A stretch of 64,000 bases of DNA from Albimonas pacifica (lineage in GTDB: Bacteria > Pseudomonadota > Alphaproteobacteria > Rhodobacterales > Rhodobacteraceae), in the NCBI RefSeq assembly GCF_900113695.1, contig NZ_FOQH01000003.1, forward strand, positions 248,001 to 312,000, given 5' to 3'. Under the pieces are notes generated by a model that ran no database searches, had not been told where the DNA came from, and worked only from the letters and a program-made list of their open reading frames with translations. A program made the translations under genes and the position numbers. Shown piece by piece: positions 27,364 to 37,136 of this stretch (positions are counted from its first letter, which is position 1; the number at the start of each line of letters is the position of its first letter).

Positions 27364-28299
27364 TCAGTCGGGGATCTCGACCCCCACCTGTTGGGTGATC
27401 GGGCCGTAGTGCTCGGGCCGGCGGTGGCGGGCGAAGTCGAAGACCGAGCGGCGGATGTAGGCGCCGAGGTCGAGGTCGCAGTTGACCGTGATCACCTCGT
27501 CCTCCTCGGACATGCACATCGCCGCCGTCTCGCCCGTGGGCGCCACGATGGCGCTGCCGCCGATCATCGCGAACCCGTCCTCGGAGCCGCATTTCGCCGC
27601 CGCCATCACCCAGGCGCCGTTCTGGTAGGCGGCCGATTCCAGCGACAGGCGGTTGTGGAACTCGCGCAGATGGGCGGGCTCGGGGTGGTGGATGTTGCGC
27701 GTGGGGGTGTTGTAGCCCAGCAGGAACACCTCCGCCCCCCGCAGCGCCATGGTCCGGAACGTCTCCGGCCAGCGGCGGTCGTTGCAGATGCACATCCCGA
27801 ACCGCCCCGACGGCGTGGCGAAGCTGGGAAACCCGAGGTTCCCCACCTCGAAATACCGCTTCTCCAGATGCTCGAACTCGGGGTCCCCGATCGGGTCCTT
27901 GGTGCCCGGCAGGTGGATCTTGCGGTATTTCCCCAGGATCTTCCCGTCCGGCCCCACCAGCACCGAGGTGTTGAAGCGGCGCGTCGCGCCCTCCTCCACC
28001 ACCTTTTCGGCATAGCCCAGGTAGAAGCCGACGCCGAGCTCCTTGGCCGCCTCGAACAGCGGGATCATGGCAGGGGAGGGCAGCCCCTCCTCGTAGAACC
28101 GGTCGTACTCCGCGGGATCGTCGTAGACGTAGCGCGGGAAGAAGGTGGTCAGGGCGAGCTCGGGGAAGGTCACCCAGCGGGCGCCGCGGGCATGGGCCTC
28201 GCGCAGCATCTCGATCAGCCGGGCGACGGTCGCCTGCTTGCTGTCGGCCAGGTGCACCGGGCCCATCTGGGCGACGGCGAAGACTTCCTTGCGGCTCAT
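27364..28299 (-). CDS. N-carbamoyl-D-amino acid hydrolase-like (nitrilase superfamily)
   Basis: 311 aa cytoplasmic amidohydrolase. The Glu-Lys-Cys triad falls at the family positions: E47 in TFPELALTTFFPR, K127 in GKYRKIHLPG and C172 in MCICNDRRWPET. This agrees with Agrobacterium D-carbamoylase in spacing and length. It would release ammonia and CO2 from N-carbamoyl-D-amino acids or a similar ureido compound. It is divergent from a LysR regulator gene and faces the end of the proV gene. Exact specificity (D-carbamoylase or beta-ureidopropionase-like) cannot be settled by eye; the D-type is favoured. Confidence 0.85.
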   Translation of the reverse strand: MSRKEVFAVAQMGPVHLADSKQATVARLIEMLREAHARGARWVTFPELALTTFFPRYVYDDPAEYDRFYEEGLPSPAMIPLFEAAKELGVGFYLGYAEKVVEEGATRRFNTSVLVGPDGKILGKYRKIHLPGTKDPIGDPEFEHLEKRYFEVGNLGFPSFATPSGRFGMCICNDRRWPETFRTMALRGAEVFLLGYNTPTRNIHHPEPAHLREFHNRLSLESAAYQNGAWVMAAAKCGSEDGFAMIGGSAIVAPTGETAAMCMSEEDEVITVNCDLDLGAYIRRSVFDFARHRRPEHYGPITQQVGVEIPD

Positions 28300-28378
28300 T
28301 CCGGCAATCCTCTCGCTTCTGCGCTTTACAGATAGCCTCGCCGGACATTAGCCAGAAATCACGAATCCACGCGTCGGT

Positions 28379-28393
28379 ATAACCCAGGATTAT
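28379..28393. promoter_or_regulatory. Candidate LysR-type binding site
   Basis: ATAA-N7-TTAT (28379-28393) is an inverted repeat of the T-N11-A class typical of LysR regulators. It sits 10 bp upstream of the LysR gene start, in the 103-bp region shared with the divergent D-carbamoylase gene. Autoregulation is inferred. Confidence 0.45.
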
Positions 28394-28402
28394 CCCCTGC
28401 CC

Positions 28403-29299
28403 ATGCTCAAGGCCCGCAACCTCGAAATCCTCTGCGCCGTCATCGAGATGGGGACCACCGCACGCGCCGCCGACGCGCTGGGCGTCAGCCAGCCCGCCGT
28501 CTCCAACATGATCCGCCATACCGAGGACCTGATCGGCTTCCCGCTGTTCCTGCGCGAACGCGGCCGCCTGACGCCGACGCGCGAGGCGCTGCACCTGGCC
28601 GACGAGGCCCGCCACCTGTTCCGCCAGCAGCGCCGCATCGCCGGCATGGTCGAGGAGCTGAAGGGCGGCGTCGCCGGGCGCCTCTCGATCATCGCCACCC
28701 CCTCGCTGGGCCACGGCATCGTGCCCAGGGCGCTGAGCGCCTTCCTGAAAGGCCGCTCCAAGGTGCGCATCTCCTTCGAGGTCGGCACGGTCGACGAGAT
28801 CGCGGCCCGCCTGATCGCGGGGGAGGCCGACCTCGGCCTCTCGATCACCCGACCGCGCCAGTCCGCCCTCTCCACCCAGCCGCTGGCCGACGGCCGCCTG
28901 GTCTGCGTCCTGCCCGAGGGGCACGAGCTGGCGCTCTCGGACCGGGTCAGGATCACCGACCTCAACCACGTCCCCCATATCTCCTACGCCGTCGACACGC
29001 CGCTCGGCCGCGCCGTCGACGCCGTGTTCTCGGCCGAGGGGCTGGAGCGGCGGCATTTCTGCGAAGTGCGCCACACCTCCACCGCCCTCGACCTGGTGAA
29101 GGGCGGTCTCGGCGTGGCGCTGGTCGACGACTTCGCCCTGATCGGCGGGGCGCCGCCCGGCGTCGTCGCCCGGCCCGCGACCCCCGACGTGCCGCTCAAG
29201 ATCTACGCCCTGACCTCGACCCTGTTCCCGACCCCGAACCTCGCGCTCCTCTTCCAGCGCCACTTCGCGGACTTCGTCGGCGCGGCCCCCAGAGTATAA
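28403..29299 (+). CDS. LysR family transcriptional regulator
   Basis: 298 aa, standard LysR size. The N-terminal winged helix is clear (LKARNLEILCAVIEMGTTAR, ADALGVSQPAVSNMIRHTED, LFLRERGRLTPT). The effector-binding domain from about residue 92 has LSIIATPSLGHGIVPRAL and the turn DLVKGGLGVALVDDF. It is divergent from the D-carbamoylase gene and lies 115 bp upstream of the polyamine-type ABC operon on the same strand, so it may control both. The inducer is unknown. Confidence 0.92.
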   Translation: MLKARNLEILCAVIEMGTTARAADALGVSQPAVSNMIRHTEDLIGFPLFLRERGRLTPTREALHLADEARHLFRQQRRIAGMVEELKGGVAGRLSIIATPSLGHGIVPRALSAFLKGRSKVRISFEVGTVDEIAARLIAGEADLGLSITRPRQSALSTQPLADGRLVCVLPEGHELALSDRVRITDLNHVPHISYAVDTPLGRAVDAVFSAEGLERRHFCEVRHTSTALDLVKGGLGVALVDDFALIGGAPPGVVARPATPDVPLKIYALTSTLFPTPNLALLFQRHFADFVGAAPRV

Positions 29300-29310
29300 T
29301 CCGAAACTAT

Positions 29311-29325
29311 AGATCGGCCCGATCT
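29311..29325. repeat. Short palindrome after the LysR gene
   Basis: AGATCGG-C-CCGATCT (29311-29325) is a perfect 15-bp palindrome followed by TTTTGATTT. It could be a weak intrinsic terminator for the LysR gene (5-bp stem with 5-nt loop) or an operator for the ABC operon 90 bp downstream. The sequence does not decide between these. Confidence 0.4.
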
Positions 29326-29414
29326 TTTGATTTCCCAATGATGGGGCTCCGTGGTGGTCTGGACATGACGGGGGCGTGACGCCGCCCTCCAGCGCCAGCC
29401 GGACCCGGAGCCCC

Positions 29415-30485
<1,071 letters not shown>

Positions 30486-30504
30486 GCGCCGCCCCCGGGG
30501 CCCC

Positions 30505-30554
30505 GCGGCGCGCCGCGCGCCGCCTGAACCGGGAGGCCGCCGCGCGCGCCTCCC
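30505..30554 (+). repeat. Two short hairpins between ATPase and binding-protein genes
   Basis: GCGGCGCG/CGCGCCGC (30505-30512 and 30516-30523, 3-nt loop) and GGGAGGC/GCCTCCC (30531-30537 and 30548-30554) are perfect stems within the 161-bp gap. No T tract. They may be processing or stability elements. Confidence 0.45.
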
Positions 30555-30646
30555 CCGAAATCCGGGGCGCGCCGGCCTCCCGGACCCGTCCTGACCAGCG
30601 GCCGTCAGAAGCCGCGCCCGAAGACCCATCCGACAAGGAGCGACCG

Positions 30647-31780
30647 ATGTCCCACGACAACGACTTCAAGCGCGACCTCGCTGAGATCGCCGCGCACAAG
30701 CTGCGCGAAGGCCGCATCACCAAGCGCGGCTTCCTCCAGGCCATGGCCGCGCTGGGCGTGATCCCGATGGCGGGCCTCGGCGGCCGGGCCATGGCCGCGC
30801 CCTCCGAACTGGTGATCGTCAACTGGGGCGGCACCGCCGCCGACGTGATCAAGGAAGTGCTGGGCGACACCTACAAGGAAGCCACCGGCATCGACGTCGT
30901 CATCGACGGCTCCGGCCCCTCCGCCGGGCGCATCCGCGCCATGGTCGAGAGCGGCGCGGTGGTCTGGGACGTGTGCGACTCCGGCCCCGGCTCGGCGATC
31001 ATCCTCGGCGAGGCCGGCGTGACCGAGCCGATGAACTACGACATCATCGACCGCACCAAGATGATGGAAGGCACCGACTGGGAGTACGGTGCGGGCAACT
31101 ACGTCTATTCCTACGTGCTGGCCTACAACCCCAAGCTCTCCGAGGGCGGGGTCCCGACCAGCTGGGCGGACGTCTTCGACACCAAGAACTTCCCCGGCAT
31201 GCGCACCTTCCGCAAGGCCGTGCGCGGCATGCTGGAATGCGCCACCATGGCCCAGGGCGTGCCGCTGGCCGAGGTCTACGACGTGCTCTCGACCGAGGAC
31301 GGCATCGACGCGGCCATCGAGCAGTTCCGCAAGATCCGCGAGAACGTCATCGTCTGGGGCTCGGGCTCCGAGTCCCAGAACCTGTTCCTCCAGGAAGAGG
31401 TGGTGATGGGCAACATCTGGTCGACCCGCGCCCACCTTCTGAAGGACGAGATGGACGAGGGGACCTTCGCCGTCTCCTTCGACGGCGGCGTGATGTCCCC
31501 CGGCACCTGGGTGGTGCCCAAGGGCAACCCCGCCGGCGCCGAGGAGGCGATGAAGTTCATCGCCTTCGCCCAGGATCCCGCCCTGCAGGTGAAGTGGTTC
31601 GAGCTGATCGGCTCCGCCCCCATCAACCCCGCCGCCGCGCCGCTGGTGCCGGAGTCGATGTCCAGGTGGAACCCGACCTCGCCCGAGAACGTGGCCACCC
31701 AGATCCTCTACAACGACGAGTGGTACGCCGCGAACCAGATCGCGGCCGAGGAGAAATACGTCAACGCCCTCATCAACTGA
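30647..31780 (+). CDS. Extracellular solute-binding protein, PotD/polyamine type
   Basis: 377 aa. The ATG at 30647 follows AAGGAG. A long charged N-region leads to a twin-arginine-like or Sec signal at residues 20-50 (ITKRGFLQAMAALGVIPMAGL, then AMAA), with K-R replacing the canonical R-R pair. The mature protein has LVIVNWGGTAADVIKEVL, AYNPKLSEGGVPTSWADVFD and MSPGTWVVPKGNPAGAEEAMKFI, as in family 1 polyamine-type proteins. Two very strong hairpins follow before the permease genes. Ligand: probably a small nitrogenous cation or related molecule by family; not proven. Confidence 0.9.
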   Translation: MSHDNDFKRDLAEIAAHKLREGRITKRGFLQAMAALGVIPMAGLGGRAMAAPSELVIVNWGGTAADVIKEVLGDTYKEATGIDVVIDGSGPSAGRIRAMVESGAVVWDVCDSGPGSAIILGEAGVTEPMNYDIIDRTKMMEGTDWEYGAGNYVYSYVLAYNPKLSEGGVPTSWADVFDTKNFPGMRTFRKAVRGMLECATMAQGVPLAEVYDVLSTEDGIDAAIEQFRKIRENVIVWGSGSESQNLFLQEEVVMGNIWSTRAHLLKDEMDEGTFAVSFDGGVMSPGTWVVPKGNPAGAEEAMKFIAFAQDPALQVKWFELIGSAPINPAAAPLVPESMSRWNPTSPENVATQILYNDEWYAANQIAAEEKYVNALIN

Positions 31781-31785
31781 GGCGA

Positions 31786-31846
31786 CGTCCCCCGGCGGTC
31801 GTCCGCCGGGGGACGGCTCATGGCCGGCGCGCGCCGCGCGCCGGCC
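31786..31846 (+). repeat. Tandem strong hairpins after the polyamine-type binding protein
   Basis: The first stem has 13 perfect base pairs, CGTCCCCCGGCGG (31786-31798) with CCGCCGGGGGACG (31803-31815), loop TCGT, only 5 nt after the stop. The second has 10 perfect pairs, GGCCGGCGCG (31822-31831) with CGCGCCGGCC (31837-31846). No T tract. This is the clearest example of the post-binding-protein hairpins in this window. Confidence 0.78.
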
Positions 31847-31898
31847 GCCCCCTGACCCTGCCGACCCCGCCCGCGGGGTCCCCGATGCGGAACCCGCC

Positions 31899-32735
31899 AT
31901 GACCTCCGACAAGGCCCGCTACTGGCTGCTCGCCCTCCCGGCTCTGGCGGTGATGGCGATCTTCTACATCTGGCCGCTGGTGAACATCTGGGCGATCTCG
32001 GTGACCGAACCCGTGCCGGGCTTCGGCAACTACGTCCAGGGCGCCGAGTCCCAGGCCGTCACCACCTCCTTCGTGATCACCTTCCGCGTCGCCGCGCTGA
32101 CCACCGTCTTCTGCGTGATCCTGGGCTACATCTGCGCCTACGCCATCGCCAACACCATCCGGCGCGCCAAGCCCCTGCTGATCGCGCTGGTGCTGCTGCC
32201 GTTCTGGGTGTCGGTGCTGATCCGCTCGTTCTCCTGGATCGTGCTGCTGGGCCGCTCCGGCATCGTCAACGACGCCCTGCGCGACGTGGGCGTGATCGAG
32301 CGCCCCCTGCGCCTGATGCACAACGAATTCGGCGTGGTGCTGGCCATGGTCCACGTCATGCTGCCCTTCGCGGTGCTGCCGCTGCTGGCCAACATGCGCG
32401 GCATCTCGCCGGCCTACACCGACGCCGCCCGGGGCCTGGGCGCCTCCGAGCTCACCGCCTTCCGGCTGGTCTACCTGCCGCAGACGCTGCCGGGCATCGG
32501 CTCGGCCGCGCTGCTGGTCTTCGTGCTGTCGCTCGGCTTCTACATCACGCCCGCGCTGCTGGGCGGGGGCCGGGTGCTGATGGTCTCCGAATACATCACC
32601 TACCAGATCCAGGAGTTCCTGAACTGGGGTCTCGGCTCCGCCCTCTCGGTCGCGCTGCTGGTCGCCACCGCGCTGGTGCTGGTGATCGCCGGCCGGTTCC
32701 TGAACCTCAAGAACGCCCTGCTGGAGCGGAGCTGA
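31899..32735 (+). CDS. ABC permease, PotB type
   Basis: 278 aa membrane permease with six hydrophobic segments. An N-terminal anchor (YWLLALPALAVMAIFYIWPLV) is followed by the usual periplasmic loop. VVLAMVHVMLPFAVLPLLANM precedes the EAA coupling loop DAARGLGASELTAFRLVYLPQTLPG, which is close to the consensus. The last segment ends NLKNALLERS. Its stop codon overlaps the start of the next permease gene by one base. It forms the heterodimeric channel of the polyamine-type importer. Confidence 0.92.
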   Translation: MTSDKARYWLLALPALAVMAIFYIWPLVNIWAISVTEPVPGFGNYVQGAESQAVTTSFVITFRVAALTTVFCVILGYICAYAIANTIRRAKPLLIALVLLPFWVSVLIRSFSWIVLLGRSGIVNDALRDVGVIERPLRLMHNEFGVVLAMVHVMLPFAVLPLLANMRGISPAYTDAARGLGASELTAFRLVYLPQTLPGIGSAALLVFVLSLGFYITPALLGGGRVLMVSEYITYQIQEFLNWGLGSALSVALLVATALVLVIAGRFLNLKNALLERS

Positions 32736-33523
32736 TGAGCGCGCCCGAAGCCCGGACCACCCCGTTCCGCATCGCCATGTCCACCGGCGGCTGGCTGGTG
32801 GCGGCCTTCCTCGCCCTGCCGATCCTGGTGGTGATCCCGGTCTCGCTGACCGACACCTCCTACATCGGCCTGCCGAAGGAGAGCCTCTCCCTCCAGCATT
32901 ACGAGGCCTATTTCACCTCCGCCCGCTGGCTGGGCGGCACGCTGGGCTCGATCCTGGTCGGCCTGGCGGTGGCCTTCTTCGCGACCGTGCTGGGCACGGC
33001 CTTCTCGATCGGCGTGTGGTTCCTGGGCGGGCGCGCGGCCACCATCGCGCGCTGGGTGCTGATCGTGCCGATCCTGGTGCCGCCGGTGGTGCAATCCCTG
33101 GGCTTCTACCGCTTCTGGGTGCAGCTGGGCCTGATCGACACCTGGACCGGGGTGATCCTGGCCCACACGCTTCTCGCGCTGCCCTACGTCTCGATCTCGG
33201 TGTTCGCCGCGCTCGCCAACCTCGACCCCAAGCTGCCGCAGGCGGCGCGCAGCCTCGGCGCCTCGATCTGGCGCACGGTGTGGGAGGTGGTGGTCCCCGC
33301 CGCCCGTCCCGGCATGATCACCGGCGCCGTCTTCGCCTTCATCGTGTCGTTCGACGAGATCGTCGGCGTCCTCTTCATCACCGTGCGCCGGGTCGAGACC
33401 CTGCCCAAGCTGATCTGGGAGGGGATCCAGGACAACATCGACCCGACCATCGCCGCGGTCGCCACGATCCTCGTGGTCATCTCGCTGATCGTCGCCGTCA
33501 TCTCGGGCCTGCGCCGCTCATGA
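32735..33523 (+). CDS. ABC permease, PotC type
   Basis: 262 aa membrane permease with about six hydrophobic segments. TGGWLVAAFLALPILVVIPVS is the first, FSIGVWFLGG and WVLIVPILVPPVVQSLGFY lie in the middle, and the coupling loop is AARSLGASIWRTVWEVVVPAARPGM. The C-terminus is IAAVATILVVISLIVAVISGLRRS. It overlaps the amidohydrolase gene by 4 nt (ATGA), so transporter and catabolic enzyme are translationally coupled. Confidence 0.92.
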   Translation: MSAPEARTTPFRIAMSTGGWLVAAFLALPILVVIPVSLTDTSYIGLPKESLSLQHYEAYFTSARWLGGTLGSILVGLAVAFFATVLGTAFSIGVWFLGGRAATIARWVLIVPILVPPVVQSLGFYRFWVQLGLIDTWTGVILAHTLLALPYVSISVFAALANLDPKLPQAARSLGASIWRTVWEVVVPAARPGMITGAVFAFIVSFDEIVGVLFITVRRVETLPKLIWEGIQDNIDPTIAAVATILVVISLIVAVISGLRRS

Positions 33524-34917
33524 GCCGCCTGCTCCTGACCGGCGCCGCCTGCGCCCTGCCGGGCGCGCCCGGAACCGACGGCCCCCGCATCGCCCCCGCG
33601 ACCCTCGCCATCGAGGGCGGCCGCATCGCCGCGGTGATCGAGGGGACGCCCTCGGGAACCGACTTCGCGGATTTCGAGCCGGTGGACTGCTCCGGCCGCC
33701 TGATCCTCCCCGGCCTGATCAACGCCCACACCCACGCGGTGCTGCTGGCGCTGCGCGGAACCATCGAGGACGTCGAGGGCAACCTCGTCTACCAGTACAT
33801 GGTCCCCGTCTCCTACCTGCTGACGGGTCCCGAGCGCTCCGCCATCGCGCGCCTCGCCTGCGCCGAGGCGATCCGCTCCGGGACGACGACCCTCGTCGAC
33901 CCGCTCCGCCACGTCGCCGACTACGCCCCCGCCATGGCCGCCTCCGGCCTGCGCCTGTGGCTGGCCGAGAGCTGCGCGGACGCGGTGACGACCGAGGTGG
34001 GGAAGGGCACGTATCGCTTCGACCGCGCCTTCGGCCAGACTTTTCTCAATCGCACCGAGGCGCTGATCGAGCGCTTCCATAACTCCGAGGACGGCCGCGT
34101 GCAGGTCATGGCCGCCGCCCACGGCCCGGACAACTGCTCCCCCTGGATGCTGGAGCAGGTCTCCGAGCTGGCGGCGCGGCATGGCCTGCGCCGGACCATC
34201 CACCTCTCCCAGATCATCTCCGAAAAGACCCAGGTCGAGGCGCTGCACGGCTGCACCTCCACCGAATACCTGGCGCGCAACGGCTTCCTCGGCGACGACC
34301 TGCTGGCGGTGCACTGGACCTTCTGCACCGAGAAGGACGTCGGCATCCTCGCCGAGAACGGGGTGCACTTCATCCACTCGCCGGCCTCGATGTCCGCCAA
34401 GGGGCCCCACCCCGCGCCGGTCAAGGCGATCCAGGAGGCCGGGATCAACATCGCGCTCGGCTCCGACAACATGACCGAGGACATGTTCCAGTCGATGAAG
34501 ACCGCGCTGGTCCTGCATCGCGGCGCCTGGGGCCGGTCGGTGCGGCCTTCGCCCGGCCGGGTCTTCGACTATGCCACCGTGAACGCCGCCAAGGCGCTCG
34601 ACCGCCCCGACCTCGGCCGCATCGCGGAGGGCGCCGCGGCCGACCTCGCCATGATCGACCTCACCCAGGCGACCATGGCGCCGACCGTCTCGGCGATCTC
34701 CAACCTCGTGCACTATGGACACCCGGGCCTGGTCGCCGACACCATGGTCGCCGGCCGCTTCCTGATGCGCGACCGCCGCCTGACCACGATCGACGAGCCC
34801 GCCGCCGTCGCCGAGGCCCAGGCCGCCACGCGCTCGATGTGGACCAAATTCGAGGCGGAGGGCCATGACGTCCCCGTCCCCCGCTTCGACGCCCTGACGA
34901 CCGGAGACCCTGCATGA
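33520..34917 (+). CDS. Amidohydrolase superfamily enzyme (AtzA/SsnA-like deaminase or chlorohydrolase group)
   Basis: 465 aa metal-dependent hydrolase of the amidohydrolase superfamily. It has the opening metal motif GLINAHTHAVLL, a GTTTLVDPLRH segment, HLSQIISEKTQVE (third metal ligand region), the histidine in LLAVHWTFCTEKD and the catalytic aspartate in ALGSDNMTEDM. A small N/C-terminal beta domain surrounds the barrel (GRIAAVI; ADLAMIDL). Likely substrates are aminated or amidated heterocycles or guanidines. It overlaps both neighbours (permease and DUF1028) by 4 nt, so it acts on the imported compound. Confidence 0.85.
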   Translation: MSRLLLTGAACALPGAPGTDGPRIAPATLAIEGGRIAAVIEGTPSGTDFADFEPVDCSGRLILPGLINAHTHAVLLALRGTIEDVEGNLVYQYMVPVSYLLTGPERSAIARLACAEAIRSGTTTLVDPLRHVADYAPAMAASGLRLWLAESCADAVTTEVGKGTYRFDRAFGQTFLNRTEALIERFHNSEDGRVQVMAAAHGPDNCSPWMLEQVSELAARHGLRRTIHLSQIISEKTQVEALHGCTSTEYLARNGFLGDDLLAVHWTFCTEKDVGILAENGVHFIHSPASMSAKGPHPAPVKAIQEAGINIALGSDNMTEDMFQSMKTALVLHRGAWGRSVRPSPGRVFDYATVNAAKALDRPDLGRIAEGAAADLAMIDLTQATMAPTVSAISNLVHYGHPGLVADTMVAGRFLMRDRRLTTIDEPAAVAEAQAATRSMWTKFEAEGHDVPVPRFDALTTGDPA

Positions 34918-35675
34918 CCTTCTCGCTTGTCGGCCGCTGCGCGCGCACCGGCGCCTATGGCGCGGCGATCACCACCTCGGACCTCGCGGTGGGCTCGCGC
35001 TGCGTGGGGCTGGTGCACGGCAAGGGCGGCGTGCTCAGCCAGCACCGCACCGACCCGCGCCTGCGCGATCTCGGCGTGCGCCTGCTGGCCGAAGGGGCCT
35101 CCGCCGACGCCGTGCTGACCGAGATCTGCGGCTCCACCCCCGACATCGAGTGGCGCCAGGTCGGCGTGATCGACGCGCAGGGCCGCATCGCCGTCCACCA
35201 CGGCCGCTCGATGTATTCGATCTACGCCCACGCCGTCGTCCCCGACTGCCTGGCGCTGGGCAACATCCTCGACAACCCCGAGGTCCCCGTCGCCATGGCC
35301 GAGGCCTTCGCCGCCCACCCCGACGCCCCGCTCGCCGAGCGTCTCCTCGCGGGCCTGGAGGCCGGCCGCGAAGCCGGCGGCGAGGTCGGCGACCGCCTGC
35401 TCTCGGCCGCCCTGCGCGTCTCCGGCCCGCACGAGATCGACCTTTGCGACCTGCGCATCGACATCGCCGACGGCGACGCGGTGCACCAGCTGCGCCGCCT
35501 GCACGAGGCCTGGGGCGGCCGCGGCGAGGCGATCCGCAAGGTCGCCCTCTCCCCCGACGGCGTGCCGGTGAACCGCGCGCTCTTCGAGGCCTCGGTCGCC
35601 CGCATCAAGGCGCTCGACCTCGCCGACCGCTTCCCGACCGAGCGTCGCCGCCAGGCCTGGACCCTGACCGAATGA
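34914..35675 (+). CDS. DUF1028 family protein
   Basis: 253 aa. It begins MTFSLVGRCARTGAYGAAITTSD and continues AVGSRCVGLVHGKGGVLSQHRTDPRL, which is the DUF1028 pattern (Ntn-hydrolase-like fold). The last 60 residues (DLRIDIADGDAVHQLRRLHEAW) correspond to the peptidoglycan-binding-like tail described for some members. No signal peptide. Family members often occur in operons with ABC transporters and amidohydrolases, as here, but I know of no firm reaction. It overlaps the genes on both sides by 4 nt. Confidence 0.82.
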   Translation: MTFSLVGRCARTGAYGAAITTSDLAVGSRCVGLVHGKGGVLSQHRTDPRLRDLGVRLLAEGASADAVLTEICGSTPDIEWRQVGVIDAQGRIAVHHGRSMYSIYAHAVVPDCLALGNILDNPEVPVAMAEAFAAHPDAPLAERLLAGLEAGREAGGEVGDRLLSAALRVSGPHEIDLCDLRIDIADGDAVHQLRRLHEAWGGRGEAIRKVALSPDGVPVNRALFEASVARIKALDLADRFPTERRRQAWTLTE

Positions 35676-36985
35676 GCGCCGCCCCCATCGCCCCCGGCGA
35701 CGGGGAGAACTACTGGCGCGACGGACGCCCCCCCTACGTCCCCAAGCCCGCGAAGCTCCCCGCCGAGGTCGACGTGGCCGTGGTCGGCGCCGGCTTCACC
35801 GGCCTGCGCACGGCGCTGGAACTCGCCCGCGGCGGCCGCTCGGTGGCGGTGCTGGAAGCGCACGACATCGGCCACGGCGCGTCTTCGCGCAACGGCGGCA
35901 TGGTCGGCCCCAGCTTCCACAAGCTGGGCATGGCCGGCCTGACCTCGGCCTATGGCGAGGCCAAGGCCGCCGCGATCATGCGCGAAGGGATGCTCGCCCT
36001 CGACCATTTCGAGGGCTTCGTGGCCGCCGAGGGCATCGACTGCGCCCTCACGCTGCCCGGCCGCTTCCGCGGCGCCCCCACGGCGGCCAGCTACGAGGCC
36101 ACCGCCCGCGAATGCGAGCGCCTGTCGAAAGCCGTCGGCCTCCCCTTCGAGATGATCCCCAAGGCGCGCCAGCGCGACCACATCGGTTCGGATTTCTACG
36201 AGGGCGGCGTCCTCTACCTGCGCGACGGCGGCATCCAGCCCCGCCTGCTGGTCGAGGCGCTGGCCAGCCGCGCCGAGGCCGCCGGCGCGATGCTGTTCGA
36301 GACCACCCCCGTCTCGGGGATGAAGCGCGAGGGCGACCGGATCGCCCTGCGCCTCCCCTCCGGCACGCTGCTCGCCCGCGACGTGGTGATGGCCACCAAC
36401 GGCTACGGCGCCCCCGGCGCGACGGCCCCCCTCGGCCCCCGCGTGGTCCCCATGCTGACCGGCGTCGCGGCGACCGAGGAACTGTCGCCCAACCTGATCC
36501 GCGACCTCACCCCCGCCGGCGCCAACTTCGGCGAGAACCGCCGGGTATTCATGTGGTTCCGCCCCACGCCCGACGGCAAGCGCTTCATCTTCGGCGGTCG
36601 TCTCGGCCCGATGAACGGCTCGCGCGAGGCCCGCGCCCGCGCCGTGCGCGCCTCCGCCGCCCGCGTCTTCCCGCAGCTCTCCGACGTGCGCTTCTCCCAC
36701 CTGTGGACCGGCCGCATCGCCTACACCCGGGATCACGCGCCGCACCTGGGCAAGATCGACGGCGTGTGGTTCGCGGGCGGCTACTGCGGCTCGGGCGTCA
36801 CCCGCAGCGTCTATTTCGCCGACAAGATCGCCCGCCGCATCCTCGGGCGGCCCGACGCCGACACCGCCTTCGACGACCTCCCGTTCCCGAAAGTGCCGTT
36901 CCGCCCCTTCGCCCCCTGGGCCGCCGTGGCGCTGACCCGCTGGCACGCCTGGCAGGACGCCCGCGACGACCGCCGCCGGGGCTGA
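35672..36985 (+). CDS. FAD-dependent amine oxidoreductase (DAO/PuuB-like)
   Basis: 437 aa. The FAD motif VDVAVVGAGFTGLRTALELARGG starts near residue 32, followed by HDIGHGASSRNGGMVGPSFHK, the characteristic flavin-contact region of the DAO superfamily. MATNGYGAPGATAP and the C-terminal GVWFAGGYCGSGVTRSVYF complete the FAD site. The layout (YWRDGRPPY at the N-terminus) resembles gamma-glutamylputrescine oxidase PuuB. It likely oxidises an amine to an aldehyde and ammonia in the cytoplasm. It is last in the seven-gene operon and is followed by an intrinsic-like terminator. Confidence 0.88.
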   Translation: MSAAPIAPGDGENYWRDGRPPYVPKPAKLPAEVDVAVVGAGFTGLRTALELARGGRSVAVLEAHDIGHGASSRNGGMVGPSFHKLGMAGLTSAYGEAKAAAIMREGMLALDHFEGFVAAEGIDCALTLPGRFRGAPTAASYEATARECERLSKAVGLPFEMIPKARQRDHIGSDFYEGGVLYLRDGGIQPRLLVEALASRAEAAGAMLFETTPVSGMKREGDRIALRLPSGTLLARDVVMATNGYGAPGATAPLGPRVVPMLTGVAATEELSPNLIRDLTPAGANFGENRRVFMWFRPTPDGKRFIFGGRLGPMNGSREARARAVRASAARVFPQLSDVRFSHLWTGRIAYTRDHAPHLGKIDGVWFAGGYCGSGVTRSVYFADKIARRILGRPDADTAFDDLPFPKVPFRPFAPWAAVALTRWHAWQDARDDRRRG

Positions 36986-37013
36986 GCGGCCGCCCGATCC
37001 GGGTCTCTCGACC

Positions 37014-37042
37014 CCCCCGCCGGAGGCGCCCTCCGGCGGGGG
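37014..37042 (+). terminator. Rho-independent-type terminator of the polyamine-type catabolic operon
   Basis: A perfect 13-bp stem, CCCCCGCCGGAGG (37014-37026) with CCTCCGGCGGGGG (37030-37042), has a CGC loop and is followed by TTTCCGTTT. It lies 29 nt after the FAD oxidase stop and is the best intrinsic terminator in the window. Its T-rich tail runs into the -35 region of the next promoter. Confidence 0.8.
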
Positions 37043-37049
37043 TTTCCGT

Positions 37050-37078
37050 TTGACGCACTGCAAAACTTGGAGTTAGCT
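37050..37078 (+). promoter_or_regulatory. Promoter with TetR-type operator (site A) for the single-domain orphan gene
   Basis: TTGACG (37050-37055), a 17-bp spacer and TTAGCT (37073-37078) form the promoter. Inside it lies ACTGCAA-AAC-TTGGAGT (37057-37073), the first of four related palindromes in this region (others at 43700, 44568 and 50370). A repressor bound here would block polymerase. It sits 63 bp before the start of the gene at 37137. Confidence 0.65.
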
Positions 37079-37136
37079 ACAAAACAAGAGTCGAGTTCAC
37101 GGCCGCCCGTTTCCGCCCCCCGACAGAGAGGTTCCG

